In this document: positions 41,961 through 49,459 of the stretch, piece by piece
Position numbering within the stretch: position 1 is the stretch's first letter
Layout of the letters: each line of letters opens with the position of its first letter
Source: Flavobacterium rhamnosiphilum
Lineage (GTDB): Bacteria; Bacteroidota; Bacteroidia; Flavobacteriales; Flavobacteriaceae
NCBI RefSeq assembly: GCF_004349195.1
Contig: NZ_SMLG01000001.1
Coordinates: 682,001-746,000 of the forward strand
Direction of reading: 5' to 3'
DNA: 64,000 nucleotides
Notes under the pieces: generated by a model
Seen by the model: only the letters and a program-made list of their open reading frames with translations
The model's database searches: none
Told to the model about the DNA's origin: nothing
Program-made: the position numbers and the translations under genes

Positions 41961-42064
41961 CAGCCCGCGTGAAGGATGGAAGTGAAAATCCTTTTATGAA
42001 GCGAAGCGCAATAAAAGATTGCAACGAACAGCCTGACCCGTAGTTTTTACGGAGGGGCACGCCC
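41961..42064 (+). ncRNA. Flavo-1-like structured RNA/intergenic element
   Basis: The sequence opens CAGCCCGCGTG, continues with an AAGGAT/ATCCTT hairpin around GGAAGTGAAA, then TTTTAT/ATAAAA pairing around a GAAGCGAAGCGC loop, then AAAGATTGCAACGAACAGCC and a CCGTA/TACGG hairpin, closing with CACGCCC pairing back to the GCGTG. I recognise this as the kind of element annotated as Flavo-1 RNA in Bacteroidota. A related element with a longer loop is on the other strand at 43598-43738. Assignment to Flavo-1 is from memory of the motif, not a search. Confidence 0.5.
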
Positions 42065-42135
42065 AAATTATTTTCCTTTTCTAACCTCTGATTTTGTCAA
42101 ATAACTGCCTAAAATTCAAAATGGTAAAATACTTG

Positions 42136-42169
42136 TTTGGGTTGCAAAAATTTTATAATTTTGCAACCC
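42136..42169 (+). promoter_or_regulatory. Promoter of tig overlapped by an 11-bp inverted repeat
   Basis: TTTG (42136-42139) and TAATTTTG (42156-42163) form a Bacteroidota-type promoter with a 16-bp spacer. GGGTTGCAAAA (42139-42149) and TTTTGCAACCC (42159-42169) are exact inverted repeats that cover the -7 box. The start codon of tig is 35 bp downstream of the -7 box. Confidence 0.6.
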
Positions 42170-42197
42170 AATTTTATTATGTAAATTAAAGAAGAAG

Positions 42198-43523
42198 ATG
42201 GATATCAAAAGAGTAGCAATAGACGCTGTGAATGAAACAATTGTAATGACTGTTGTTCACATGGATTACAAAGGACAAGTTGCAAAAAGAATAAACGAAA
42301 AAATGCCTTTGGCAACTGTTAAGGGATTTAGAAAAGGAGCGGTGCCTAAAGATCTTGTTGAAAAACAATACGGTAAAGCGATCAAACAAGAAGAAGTTCA
42401 GAAAGTAGTTGATTTGGCTTTGGAGCGTTTCGTACAATCGGAAAGATTAAACCTTCTTGGAACGCCACTTGCTAAAGTAAACGAAGATTTTTCTTGGGAT
42501 GCTGAAGAATTGGTTTTTGAATATGAAATTGGTTTAGTGCCAAACTTCACTTTAGACTTAGATGCAAAAAATGACATTGTAAAATATGTGGTTACTGCTG
42601 ATGCTAAATTGATCGACGGTCAAGTGGAAAGAATCCAAAAACAATTTGGAACTGCAATTCCTCAAGAGGTTGTTGCTGCAGATTCAGATGTAACAGGAAC
42701 ATTCACAAATGAAGAAAAAGGAATTAATAACGCTACAACTATTGCTTTGGATCTTTTCAAAGATAAAGCGACTTGGGATAAATTCATCGGTAAAAAAGTG
42801 GGTGATGTAGTGACTGTAAATACGAAAGGTTTATTTGAAGACGATCATCAATTGATGGACGTGATGAAAGTAAGTCATGATGACGTTCACGGTTTAGATG
42901 TTGATGTAGCTTTCACAATCGAAGCGATCAACACTGCTGAATTAGCGGAATTAAACCAAGAATTGTTTGATAAGCTTTTTGGAGCTGGAACTGTTTCTTC
43001 ACTAGAAGAATTGAAAGCGAAAATCAAAGAAGATGCTGAAAATCAATTTGCACAACAAGCGGATCAAAAATTATTAGGTGATGTTACTGAGTTCTTAATC
43101 GAAAGCACAAAATTTGATTTACCTTCTGAATTCTTGAAAAAATGGTTGCAAACTGTTGGTGAGAAAAAATTATCTCCTGAAGAAGCTGAAGTAGAATATG
43201 CACGTTCTGAAAAAGGATTGCGTTTTCAATTGATCGAAGGTAGAGCAATGGCGCAAAGTGATATCAAAATCACTTTCGAAGATTTGAAAACATTCACTAC
43301 AAAAAATATCCGTCAACAAATGGCGCAGTTTGGGCAAACAAATCCTACTGACGAAGAAGTTCAAGGAATTGTGGCTAGAGTTTTGTCAAACCAAGACGAA
43401 GTAAAAAGACTTTCGGACCAAGTTGTTGCTGAAAAATTATTGGAATTGTTCAAAGAGAAAGCAAATCCTACAACTAAAGAAGTAACTTACGAAGAATTTA
43501 TTGCCGCTTCATACGGAGAATAA
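42198..43523 (+). CDS. tig: Trigger factor
   Basis: The 441-residue ribosome-associated chaperone has the ribosome-binding part with RGFRKGAVPKDLVEK-like tail signature (KGFRKGAVPKD), a degenerate central domain in the FKBP position (about 155-240; it lacks the clear FKBP core residues) and a long helical C-terminal domain. It binds nascent chains at the exit tunnel. The neighbouring clpP and clpX complete the classical tig-clpP-clpX order. A terminator follows, so it is probably not co-transcribed with clpP. Confidence 0.93.
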   Translation: MDIKRVAIDAVNETIVMTVVHMDYKGQVAKRINEKMPLATVKGFRKGAVPKDLVEKQYGKAIKQEEVQKVVDLALERFVQSERLNLLGTPLAKVNEDFSWDAEELVFEYEIGLVPNFTLDLDAKNDIVKYVVTADAKLIDGQVERIQKQFGTAIPQEVVAADSDVTGTFTNEEKGINNATTIALDLFKDKATWDKFIGKKVGDVVTVNTKGLFEDDHQLMDVMKVSHDDVHGLDVDVAFTIEAINTAELAELNQELFDKLFGAGTVSSLEELKAKIKEDAENQFAQQADQKLLGDVTEFLIESTKFDLPSEFLKKWLQTVGEKKLSPEEAEVEYARSEKGLRFQLIEGRAMAQSDIKITFEDLKTFTTKNIRQQMAQFGQTNPTDEEVQGIVARVLSNQDEVKRLSDQVVAEKLLELFKEKANPTTKEVTYEEFIAASYGE

Positions 43524-43546
43524 TTTCTAAAAAAATAAGTATATTT

Positions 43547-43581
43547 GAGCGTCAAAAGAATAATTTTTTTGGCGCTCTTTT
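43547..43581 (+). terminator. Terminator after tig
   Basis: GAGCGTCAAAA (43547-43557) pairs with TTTTGGCGCTC (43567-43577), with one G-U pair, over a 9-nt loop; TTTT follows. It lies 23 bp beyond the tig stop. Confidence 0.82.
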
Positions 43582-43597
43582 ATTTGAATTAATATAA

Positions 43598-43738
43598 GGA
43601 GCCAATCCAGCTGTACGTTACAAGTTTTTTCTTTCGTTTAAGTTTTTTAAATTCCTGCAAGAGCTTCTTTCAGTCGCTTTGCAAGAATAAAAAAACTAAA
43701 AAACGGAATTCAAAAAGCTTTTCACTGCTATCTGGGCT
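43598..43738 (-). ncRNA. Flavo-1-like structured RNA/intergenic element, minus strand
   Basis: Read on the minus strand it opens AGCCCAGATAGCAGTGAAAA, continues GCTTTTT, passes a ~75-nt variable loop containing its own CTTGCAAAGC/GCTCTTGCAG-type hairpin, and closes with AACTTGTAACGTACAGCTGG. This is the same 5' and 3' frame as the element at 41961-42064 (AGCCC-GAT-AGTG-AAA ... ACG-ACAGC-GG) with a longer insert. It takes up about half of the 292-bp gap between tig and clpP. Confidence 0.45.
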
Positions 43739-43774
43739 AAAAAAAGCAAGAGATAAGATTTGAGTTCCAACACA

Positions 43775-43809
43775 AACTCATAACTCATAACTCATAACTC
43801 ATAACTTAA
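43775..43809 (+). repeat. Heptanucleotide repeat before clpP
   Basis: AACTCAT is repeated four times without error (43775-43802), followed by AACTTAA. The array ends seven bases before the clpP start codon, in the place where a ribosome-binding region would be. An A-run (AAAAAAA) lies between array and ATG. Confidence 0.95.
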
Positions 43810-43815
43810 AAAAAA

Positions 43816-44490
43816 ATGAACTACGGTAAAGAATTCAAAAAATTTGCTACAAAGCATCAAGGAGTAAACTCCATGTATTACGATAAAATCGTAGGCGCAA
43901 TGACTCCTAAAAACATGACTCCGTATATCATCGAAGAACGTCAGTTGAATATTTCACAATTAGACGTTTTCTCCAGGCTGATGATGGACAGAATTATATT
44001 CCTTGGAACAGGAATTGACGATCAAATCGCAAACATCGTTCAGGCACAATTATTGTTCCTTGAAAGCGCCGATGCTTCTAAGGATATTCAGATTTATTTG
44101 AATTCTCCGGGAGGAAGCGTTTACGCAGGATTGGGAATTTATGACACGATGCAATACATCAAACCGGATGTAGCAACTATTTGTACCGGAATGGCAGCTT
44201 CTATGGGAGCGGTGTTGTTATGTGCAGGAGCATCTGGAAAGCGTTCGGCTTTGCCACATTCAAGAGTAATGATTCACCAACCATCAGGCGGAGCGCAAGG
44301 AGTTGCAACAGATATGGAAATCAACTTACGTGAAATGTTGAAACTGAAAGATGAGTTATACAAAATTATCTCTCACCACTCCGGACAAACTTTCGAGAAA
44401 GTGCACGGTGATAGCGAGCGTGATTATTGGATGATTGCCGAAGAAGCAAAAGCATACGGAATGATTGATGAAGTTTTAATAAGAGGATAA
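43816..44490 (+). CDS. clpP: ATP-dependent Clp protease proteolytic subunit
   Basis: The 224-residue serine protease forms the two-ring 14-mer that degrades proteins unfolded by ClpX. The catalytic Ser is in GMAASMGAVLLCAGASGKR and the His in RVMIHQPSGGAQG, with the Asp further on in the INLREMLKLKDELY region. It has a ~25-residue N-terminal extension typical of Bacteroidota ClpP. clpX follows 107 bp downstream. Confidence 0.97.
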   Translation: MNYGKEFKKFATKHQGVNSMYYDKIVGAMTPKNMTPYIIEERQLNISQLDVFSRLMMDRIIFLGTGIDDQIANIVQAQLLFLESADASKDIQIYLNSPGGSVYAGLGIYDTMQYIKPDVATICTGMAASMGAVLLCAGASGKRSALPHSRVMIHQPSGGAQGVATDMEINLREMLKLKDELYKIISHHSGQTFEKVHGDSERDYWMIAEEAKAYGMIDEVLIRG

Positions 44491-44493
44491 ATA

Positions 44494-44593
44494 AGTGTTC
44501 AGTGTTCATGTTTTTAGTGTTCAGTTTTTAGGAAGTTCTTCTATTTATAAACTGAGCAACTGATTACTAAATACTGATTACTGATTACTAAAA
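44494..44593 (+). repeat. Heptanucleotide-periodic repeats between clpP and clpX
   Basis: The 107-bp gap is almost wholly 7-nt periodic. First: AGTGTTC (44494-44500), AGTGTTC (44501-44507), ATGTTTTT, AGTGTTC (44516-44522), AGTTTTT. Then ACT occurs at 44559, 44566, 44573, 44580 and 44587, giving ACTGATT/ACTAAAT-type heptads. The array ends just before an A-run and the clpX ATG. Confidence 0.9.
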
Positions 44594-44597
44594 AAAA

Positions 44598-45830
44598 ATG
44601 GCAAAAGTAGTATTAGAGTGTTCGTTTTGTGGAAGAAAGAAGCCAGAAACCAATTTATTGATTGCTGGTATCAATGCACATATTTGTGATAAATGTATCG
44701 AACAGGCACACGGAATTGTTTTAGAAGAATTAAAATCAGGCGGAAGTTCAAAACTGGTTGGAGATTTGATTTTGAAGAAACCAAAAGAAATCAGAGCGTT
44801 CTTGGATCAGTATGTAATTGGACAGGACCAAACTAAAAAAGTAATGTCCGTTGCGGTTTACAATCACTACAAACGTTTGATGCAACAACAATTGGACGAT
44901 GAAGTTGAGATTGAAAAAAGTAACATCATCATGGTGGGACAAACAGGGACAGGAAAAACATTGGTGGCTAAAACCATTGCGAAAATGTTGGATGTGCCTT
45001 TGGCTATTGTTGATGCGACAGTTCTTACGGAAGCAGGTTATGTGGGAGAAGATGTCGAAAGTATTTTGACTCGTCTACTACAAGCTGCTGATTATGATGT
45101 TGCCAAAGCGGAACGCGGAATTGTATTCATAGACGAAATAGATAAAATTGCTCGTAAAAGTGATAATCCGTCTATTACACGTGACGTTTCCGGTGAAGGT
45201 GTACAACAAGCTTTATTGAAATTATTGGAAGGAACTGTTGTGAATGTACCACCAAAAGGAGGACGCAAGCACCCAGACCAAAAATTCGTTGAGGTAAATA
45301 CACAAAACATTTTGTTTATTGCCGGTGGTGCTTTTGATGGAATCGAAAGAATTATTTCAAAACGATTGAACCGTCAAGCCGTGGGTTATTCTACTTCAAA
45401 AAATGTAGATAACATTGATAAAGACAATTTGTTGCAATACATTATCCCAAAAGATATCAAAGATTTTGGATTGATTCCGGAGATTATTGGTCGTTTGCCC
45501 GTGTTGACACACATGGATCCTTTAGACAGAGAAACCTTGCGTGCGATTTTGACACAACCTAAAAATGCGTTAATCAAGCAATACGAGAAATTATTTTTGA
45601 TGGACGACGTAGAATTCACCATTACAAATGAAGCGTTGGATTTTATTGTTGATAAAGCGTTAGAATATAAATTAGGAGCTCGTGGATTGCGTTCTTTATG
45701 CGAAGCCATCTTAACTGATGCGATGTATGAATTGCCAAGTTCTGATACTAAAATATTAGAAATTGACAGAGAGTATGCGAAAGAAACGTTGAATAAAAAT
45801 TTATTGAAACGTTTGGAAATTGCATCGTAA
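44598..45830 (+). CDS. clpX: ATP-dependent Clp protease ATP-binding subunit ClpX
   Basis: The 410-residue AAA+ unfoldase has the N-terminal zinc-binding domain ([12 protein letters not shown] ... CDKC), the Walker A motif [28 protein letters not shown] (pore/GYVG loop), Walker [13 protein letters not shown] and sensor regions through [14 protein letters not shown] near the C-terminus. It feeds substrates to ClpP. A 16-bp stretch of its 3' region (45678-45693) recurs at 47804-47819, and its terminator has a near copy at 47835-47865. Confidence 0.97.
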   Translation: MAKVVLECSFCGRKKPETNLLIAGINAHICDKCIEQAHGIVLEELKSGGSSKLVGDLILKKPKEIRAFLDQYVIGQDQTKKVMSVAVYNHYKRLMQQQLDDEVEIEKSNIIMVGQTGTGKTLVAKTIAKMLDVPLAIVDATVLTEAGYVGEDVESILTRLLQAADYDVAKAERGIVFIDEIDKIARKSDNPSITRDVSGEGVQQALLKLLEGTVVNVPPKGGRKHPDQKFVEVNTQNILFIAGGAFDGIERIISKRLNRQAVGYSTSKNVDNIDKDNLLQYIIPKDIKDFGLIPEIIGRLPVLTHMDPLDRETLRAILTQPKNALIKQYEKLFLMDDVEFTITNEALDFIVDKALEYKLGARGLRSLCEAILTDAMYELPSSDTKILEIDREYAKETLNKNLLKRLEIAS

Positions 45831-45841
45831 TTTGAGTTCTC

Positions 45842-45859
45842 GAAAAGATTAATCTTTTC
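45842..45859. repeat. 18-bp perfect palindrome after clpX
   Basis: GAAAAGATTAATCTTTTC is fully self-complementary without a loop, 12 bp beyond the clpX stop. It may be part of the transcript end or a protein-binding site; the near copy of the terminator at 47835 lacks this palindrome. Confidence 0.6.
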
Positions 45860-45870
45860 TAAAAATAGTA

Positions 45871-45901
45871 AACCTGTTCATTCCATTGAGCAGGTTTTTT
45901 T
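45871..45901 (+). terminator. Terminator after clpX
   Basis: AACCTGTTCA (45871-45880) pairs with TGAGCAGGTT (45887-45896), one G-U pair, followed by a T-run. The stem and its flanks are almost identical to 47835-47865. Confidence 0.88.
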
Positions 45902-46009
45902 ATGGATTATTGCTAGCTTTTTTTTAATTATATTTTTCATGTATTTATATGTGGCTGATTTTAAATAATTTGTAAATTTATAGCTGAAAATTTAAAAAAG
46001 AAACTTGAA

Positions 46010-46420
46010 ATGATAACGGTACAAAGTACAATAAACGCTTCAATTGAAAAAGTCTGGGAATTATGGACTGCTCCGGAACATGTCATGAAGTGGAATAATG
46101 CCTCTGAAGATTGGCATACTCCTTTTGCGGAAAATGACTTGAAAATTGGAGGAAAGTTCAAATACACCATGGCTTCAAAAGACGGTAAAATGCGTTTTGA
46201 TTTTGAAGGAATTTATACTAATGTAGTGGATTCTTCTTTAATAGAATACGAAATGGCAGATGGGAGAAAGGTGAAAATTGTTTTTGAAAGTCAAGAGAAT
46301 GGCGTCGTACTTACAGAACAATTTGACCCAGAAACAGAAAATACCGAAGCATTGCAACAACAAGGCTGGCAGGCAATTTTGGATAACTTTAAAAAATATG
46401 TTGAAAATTCAACCCTTTAA
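46010..46420 (+). CDS. SRPBCC family (AHSA1-like) protein
   Basis: The 136-residue protein is a START/SRPBCC fold: TVQSTINASIEKVWELWTAPEHVMKWNNAS at the start, a long C-terminal helix (NTEALQQQGWQAILDNFKKYV). AHSA1-like members are ligand-binding or Hsp90-coactivator-like; the function here is unknown. It is the first of four small genes (SRPBCC, VOC, SRPBCC, VOC) with 11-28 bp spacing that probably form an operon. Confidence 0.88.
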   Translation: MITVQSTINASIEKVWELWTAPEHVMKWNNASEDWHTPFAENDLKIGGKFKYTMASKDGKMRFDFEGIYTNVVDSSLIEYEMADGRKVKIVFESQENGVVLTEQFDPETENTEALQQQGWQAILDNFKKYVENSTL

Positions 46421-46431
46421 AAACAAACAAA

Positions 46432-46845
46432 ATGACAAAGCAAATATGGCTTAATTTACCGGTAAAAGAGGTGGCGAGATCAAAAGAATTTTTCGCTAAA
46501 ATAGGTTTTTCTTTTAATGAACAATACGCTACTCCGCAATCAACATGCCTGTCAGTTGGAGCTTCTAATTTTGCGGTGATGCTTTTTGAGGAATCGATGT
46601 TTGAAGGTTTTGTTCAAAATAAAATTACAGATACGCAATCAAGTTCCGAACTATTAATTTCAATTGATGCAGAAAGCAGAGAAGAAGTGGATGAATTTGC
46701 AAAGAAAGTAGAAGAAGCCGGAGGTACAGTTTTTGCTAAACCTGCAGAAATTCAAGGTTGGATGTACGGTTGTGGTTTTGCAGATTTAGACGGACATCGC
46801 TGGAATATGTTATATATGGATTTTAGTAAAGTACCAAAACAGTAG
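46432..46845 (+). CDS. VOC superfamily (glyoxalase/dioxygenase-like) protein
   Basis: The 137-residue protein is built from two beta-alpha-beta-beta-beta modules typical of VOC metalloenzymes: IWLNLPVKEVARSKEFFAKIGF at the start and DLDGHRWNMLYMDFSKVPK with the characteristic His/Glu metal-ligand region near the end. The substrate is unknown; relatives include lactoylglutathione lyases and fosfomycin-resistance proteins. It follows the SRPBCC gene by 11 bp. Confidence 0.86.
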   Translation: MTKQIWLNLPVKEVARSKEFFAKIGFSFNEQYATPQSTCLSVGASNFAVMLFEESMFEGFVQNKITDTQSSSELLISIDAESREEVDEFAKKVEEAGGTVFAKPAEIQGWMYGCGFADLDGHRWNMLYMDFSKVPKQ

Positions 46846-46873
46846 GGTTTAAGTTAATCTAAAAAAACACAAA

Positions 46874-47314
46874 ATGACAACACTGGAATTTAAAATTGAG
46901 ATCAATGCTCCAAAAGAAAAAGTTTGGGACGTTTTATGGAATGAAGAAACATACAAACAATGGACGTCCGTTTTTTGTGAAGGGACTTATGCGGTAAGCG
47001 ATTGGAAAGAAGGCAGTAAAATTCATTTTTTATCTCCAAATGGAGACGGAATGAACAGTGTTATTTACAAGAAAAATGATAATGAATACATGGCTTTTAA
47101 ACATTTGAGTGAAATTAAAAACTTTAAGGAAATGCCTGTTGATGATGCCACTCAAGAATGGACAGGTGCTATGGAAACCTATCGGTTAACCGAAAATAAT
47201 GGTCTGACTGTTTTAGCCGTTAAAATGGATTCAGTCGAAAAGTATGTCGATTATTTCAAAACCACATTTCCAAAAGGGTTAGATATGCTAAAGAAACTTT
47301 CAGAAGAAAAATAA
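46874..47314 (+). CDS. SRPBCC family (AHSA1-like) protein, second copy
   Basis: The 146-residue protein has the SRPBCC start LEFKIEINAPKEKVWDVLWNE and a C-terminal helix (MLKKLSEEK), with the central beta-sheet in between. It is a paralogue by fold, not by close sequence, of the gene at 46010. Ligand unknown. Third gene of the small operon. Confidence 0.86.
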   Translation: MTTLEFKIEINAPKEKVWDVLWNEETYKQWTSVFCEGTYAVSDWKEGSKIHFLSPNGDGMNSVIYKKNDNEYMAFKHLSEIKNFKEMPVDDATQEWTGAMETYRLTENNGLTVLAVKMDSVEKYVDYFKTTFPKGLDMLKKLSEEK

Positions 47315-47337
47315 AATATTAATTTAAAATTACAATC

Positions 47338-47778
47338 ATGGCGTCAATTAATCCGTACTTAGTTTTTAATGGAAATTGCGAAGAAGCATTTCTATTTTAT
47401 CAATCTGTATTTGGTGGAGCATTCTCTTATATTGGCAGATTCAAAGACATACCGCCAAATACCGAAGGATGCGAATCTGGTTCTGAAGAAGATAGTGAAA
47501 AAATCATGCACGTTAGTTTACCAATCGGCAAAGGAGCAATCTTGATGGGAAGTGACAACAATTCGTCAAGTAAAGAGGTGGTATTTGGTCAAAATATTTC
47601 TGTTTCAATCAACACCGAAAGCAAAGAAGAAGCCGATAAATTGTTTAACGGACTTTCGGCTGGAGGAAGGGTCACGATGCCAATGAGTCAAACATTCTGG
47701 GGTGCTTATTTTGGAATGTTTACGGATAAATTTGGGATTAATTGGATGGTGAATTTTGATGAAAACGAGAAAAAATAA
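47338..47778 (+). CDS. VOC family protein, PhnB/3-demethylubiquinone-methyltransferase-like
   Basis: The 146-residue protein opens INPYLVFNGNCEEAFLFYQSVFGG, the hallmark of the PhnB-like branch of VOC proteins, and ends with MSQTFWGAYFGMFTDKFGINWMVNF, also typical. These small proteins often cluster with SRPBCC genes; their function is not settled. It closes the four-gene module, followed by a clpX-derived scar and a terminator. Confidence 0.9.
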   Translation: MASINPYLVFNGNCEEAFLFYQSVFGGAFSYIGRFKDIPPNTEGCESGSEEDSEKIMHVSLPIGKGAILMGSDNNSSSKEVVFGQNISVSINTESKEEADKLFNGLSAGGRVTMPMSQTFWGAYFGMFTDKFGINWMVNFDENEKK

Positions 47779-47803
47779 TTAGCATTAAAACAAATCCTGA
47801 TTT

Positions 47804-47819
47804 GCTCGTGGATTGCGTT
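47804..47819 (+). pseudogene. Short copy of the clpX 3' coding region
   Basis: GCTCGTGGATTGCGTT is identical to bases 45678-45693 within clpX (codons for ARGLRS). It is followed a few bases later by a near copy of the clpX terminator. The ~165 bases that lie between these two parts in clpX are missing here, so it looks like a decayed duplicate of the clpX 3' end. Confidence 0.65.
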
Positions 47820-47834
47820 TTTCTCAAAAATACA

Positions 47835-47865
47835 AACCTGTTCATTGATTTGAGCAGGTTTTTTT
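47835..47865 (+). terminator. Second copy of the clpX-type terminator
   Basis: AACCTGTTCA (47835-47844) and TGAGCAGGTT (47851-47860) with a T-run are identical to the clpX terminator stem; the surrounding ~45 bp are about 90% identical to 45861-45907. It ends the four-gene SRPBCC/VOC module. Confidence 0.88.
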
Positions 47866-47971
47866 ATGGTTAATTTAAACTATTTGTTATTGTTTAAAAA
47901 AAGGAACATTATTTTTTTTTATCAACGCCAGATTGCCGATTTTTGTCCATTCTAAATCAAATAATTATAAC

Positions 47972-49210
47972 ATGCAAGTAGAAGATAAAGAGGTTATTTT
48001 ATTAAAAGTTTCTGGTCAGGATAAACCTGGGGTAACTGCTGGTTTAACATCCATTTTGGCCACTTATGATGCCATTATTTTAGATATTGGACAGGCAGAT
48101 ATTCATGATACCCTTTCTTTAGGCATTTTATTTGAAATAAAAGCGGGTTCTTCTTCCGGACCTGTTTTAAAAGATTTATTGTTTAAAGCATATGAATTGG
48201 GGGTTAAAGTTAAGTTTATTCCAATTTCTATTGCTGATTACGAAATTTGGGTAAAAGCGCAACGCAAACAACGCTATATCATAAATGTTTTGGGAGAAAC
48301 ATTAACGGCTGTACAATTAGCGGCTGTGACCAGAATATTATCGAACCAAAATTTGAATATTGACGCTATTAAAAGATTAACGGGCAGGGTTTCTATTATT
48401 GAAAAAGAAGAATTTCCTCGTTCTTGCGTACAATTATCTGTGACGGGTAATATTGTCGATAAAACGTTGATGACGGCCAGTTTCATGGAAATTTCCAGAA
48501 CTTTAGATGTGGATATTTCTTTTCAAGAAGACAATATGTATCGAAGAAACAGACGTTTGGTGTGTTTTGATATGGATTCTACCTTAATTCAAACAGAAGT
48601 AATTGATGAATTAGCTGAATTAGCGGGTGTGGGTGAGCAAGTAAGAGCCATAACTGAGTCGGCTATGAATGGCGAAATAGATTTTAGTGAAAGCTTCAAA
48701 CAGCGTATGGCTTTGTTAGAAGGCTTGAGCGAAGACGTGCTGCAAACAGTTGCTGAAAATCTGCCCATAACAAAAGGAGCCCATCGCTTGATGAAGGCCT
48801 TGAAGTATTACGGATATAAAACCGCTATTTTATCAGGAGGCTTTACCTTTTTTGGAAAATACTTGCAAAAGGAACTAGGTATTGATTATGTTCATGCCAA
48901 TGAATTGGAAATTAAAGACGGTAAATTGACTGGTAATTATCTCGGTGAGATTGTCGATGGTCAAAAGAAAGCAGAATATCTAAAAGCTATTGCAGAAAAA
49001 GAAGGCATTCACATCAACCAAACTATTGCTGTAGGTGATGGTGCCAATGATTTGCCAATGTTGAATTTGGCAGGTTTAGGAATTGCTTTTCATGCCAAAC
49101 CAACGGTAAAAGAAAATGCAGCTACTTCAATCTCCAGCCTGGGTCTCGACGGTGTTTTATACCTCTTAGGCTACCACGACAGGCATATTGATATGATGGA
49201 GGAGGAGTAA
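47972..49210 (+). CDS. serB: Phosphoserine phosphatase
   Basis: The product (412 residues from the ATG at 47972) has an N-terminal ACT-like regulatory region with GQDKPGVTAGLTSILATYDA and a second ACT-type segment, and then the HAD phosphatase: FDMDSTLIQTEVIDELAELAG with the catalytic Asp pair, the lid, and GDGANDLPMLNLAG. It makes L-serine from phosphoserine. The open frame begins at 47933, but the conserved N-terminus starts at 47972. Confidence 0.95.
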   Translation: MQVEDKEVILLKVSGQDKPGVTAGLTSILATYDAIILDIGQADIHDTLSLGILFEIKAGSSSGPVLKDLLFKAYELGVKVKFIPISIADYEIWVKAQRKQRYIINVLGETLTAVQLAAVTRILSNQNLNIDAIKRLTGRVSIIEKEEFPRSCVQLSVTGNIVDKTLMTASFMEISRTLDVDISFQEDNMYRRNRRLVCFDMDSTLIQTEVIDELAELAGVGEQVRAITESAMNGEIDFSESFKQRMALLEGLSEDVLQTVAENLPITKGAHRLMKALKYYGYKTAILSGGFTFFGKYLQKELGIDYVHANELEIKDGKLTGNYLGEIVDGQKKAEYLKAIAEKEGIHINQTIAVGDGANDLPMLNLAGLGIAFHAKPTVKENAATSISSLGLDGVLYLLGYHDRHIDMMEEE

Positions 49211-49216
49211 AAGTGC

Positions 49217-49302
<86 letters not shown>

Positions 49303-49452
49303 TTATACTTTAGCGGTAAACACTTTTTCAGGTTTTTCCAATGTTTGTTTTTCGGGAGATTTACAAATTCCTCTTGCACCACAACTCATACGGTGCGGTC
49401 CGCAGGAATTTAGAAAAAATAATGCCATCAGGATGTAAAATATATTTTTCAT
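49303..49452 (-). CDS. 49-aa lipoprotein, probably overlooked small gene
   Basis: The frame starts at the ATG of 49452 and ends with TAA at 49303. It encodes a lipoprotein signal (MKNIYFILMALFFLNSC, lipobox FLNSC) and a mature peptide of ~32 residues with GPHRMSCGARGICKSPEKQ, including three cysteines in all (one lipidated). It starts 7 bp after the GH3 stop on the same strand, so co-transcription is likely. I recall similar short lipoproteins at this position in other Flavobacterium species, which supports a real gene; that is memory, not a search. Confidence 0.7.
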   Translation of the reverse strand: MKNIFYILMALFFLNSCGPHRMSCGARGICKSPEKQTLEKPEKVFTAKV

Positions 49453-49459
49453 CTTTAGT

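Noticed and set aside
45842..45859. The 18-bp palindrome as a target-site duplication of the SRPBCC/VOC insertion
   Set aside because: No second copy of the palindrome flanks the other end (47826-47870), so it is not a duplication of the insertion.
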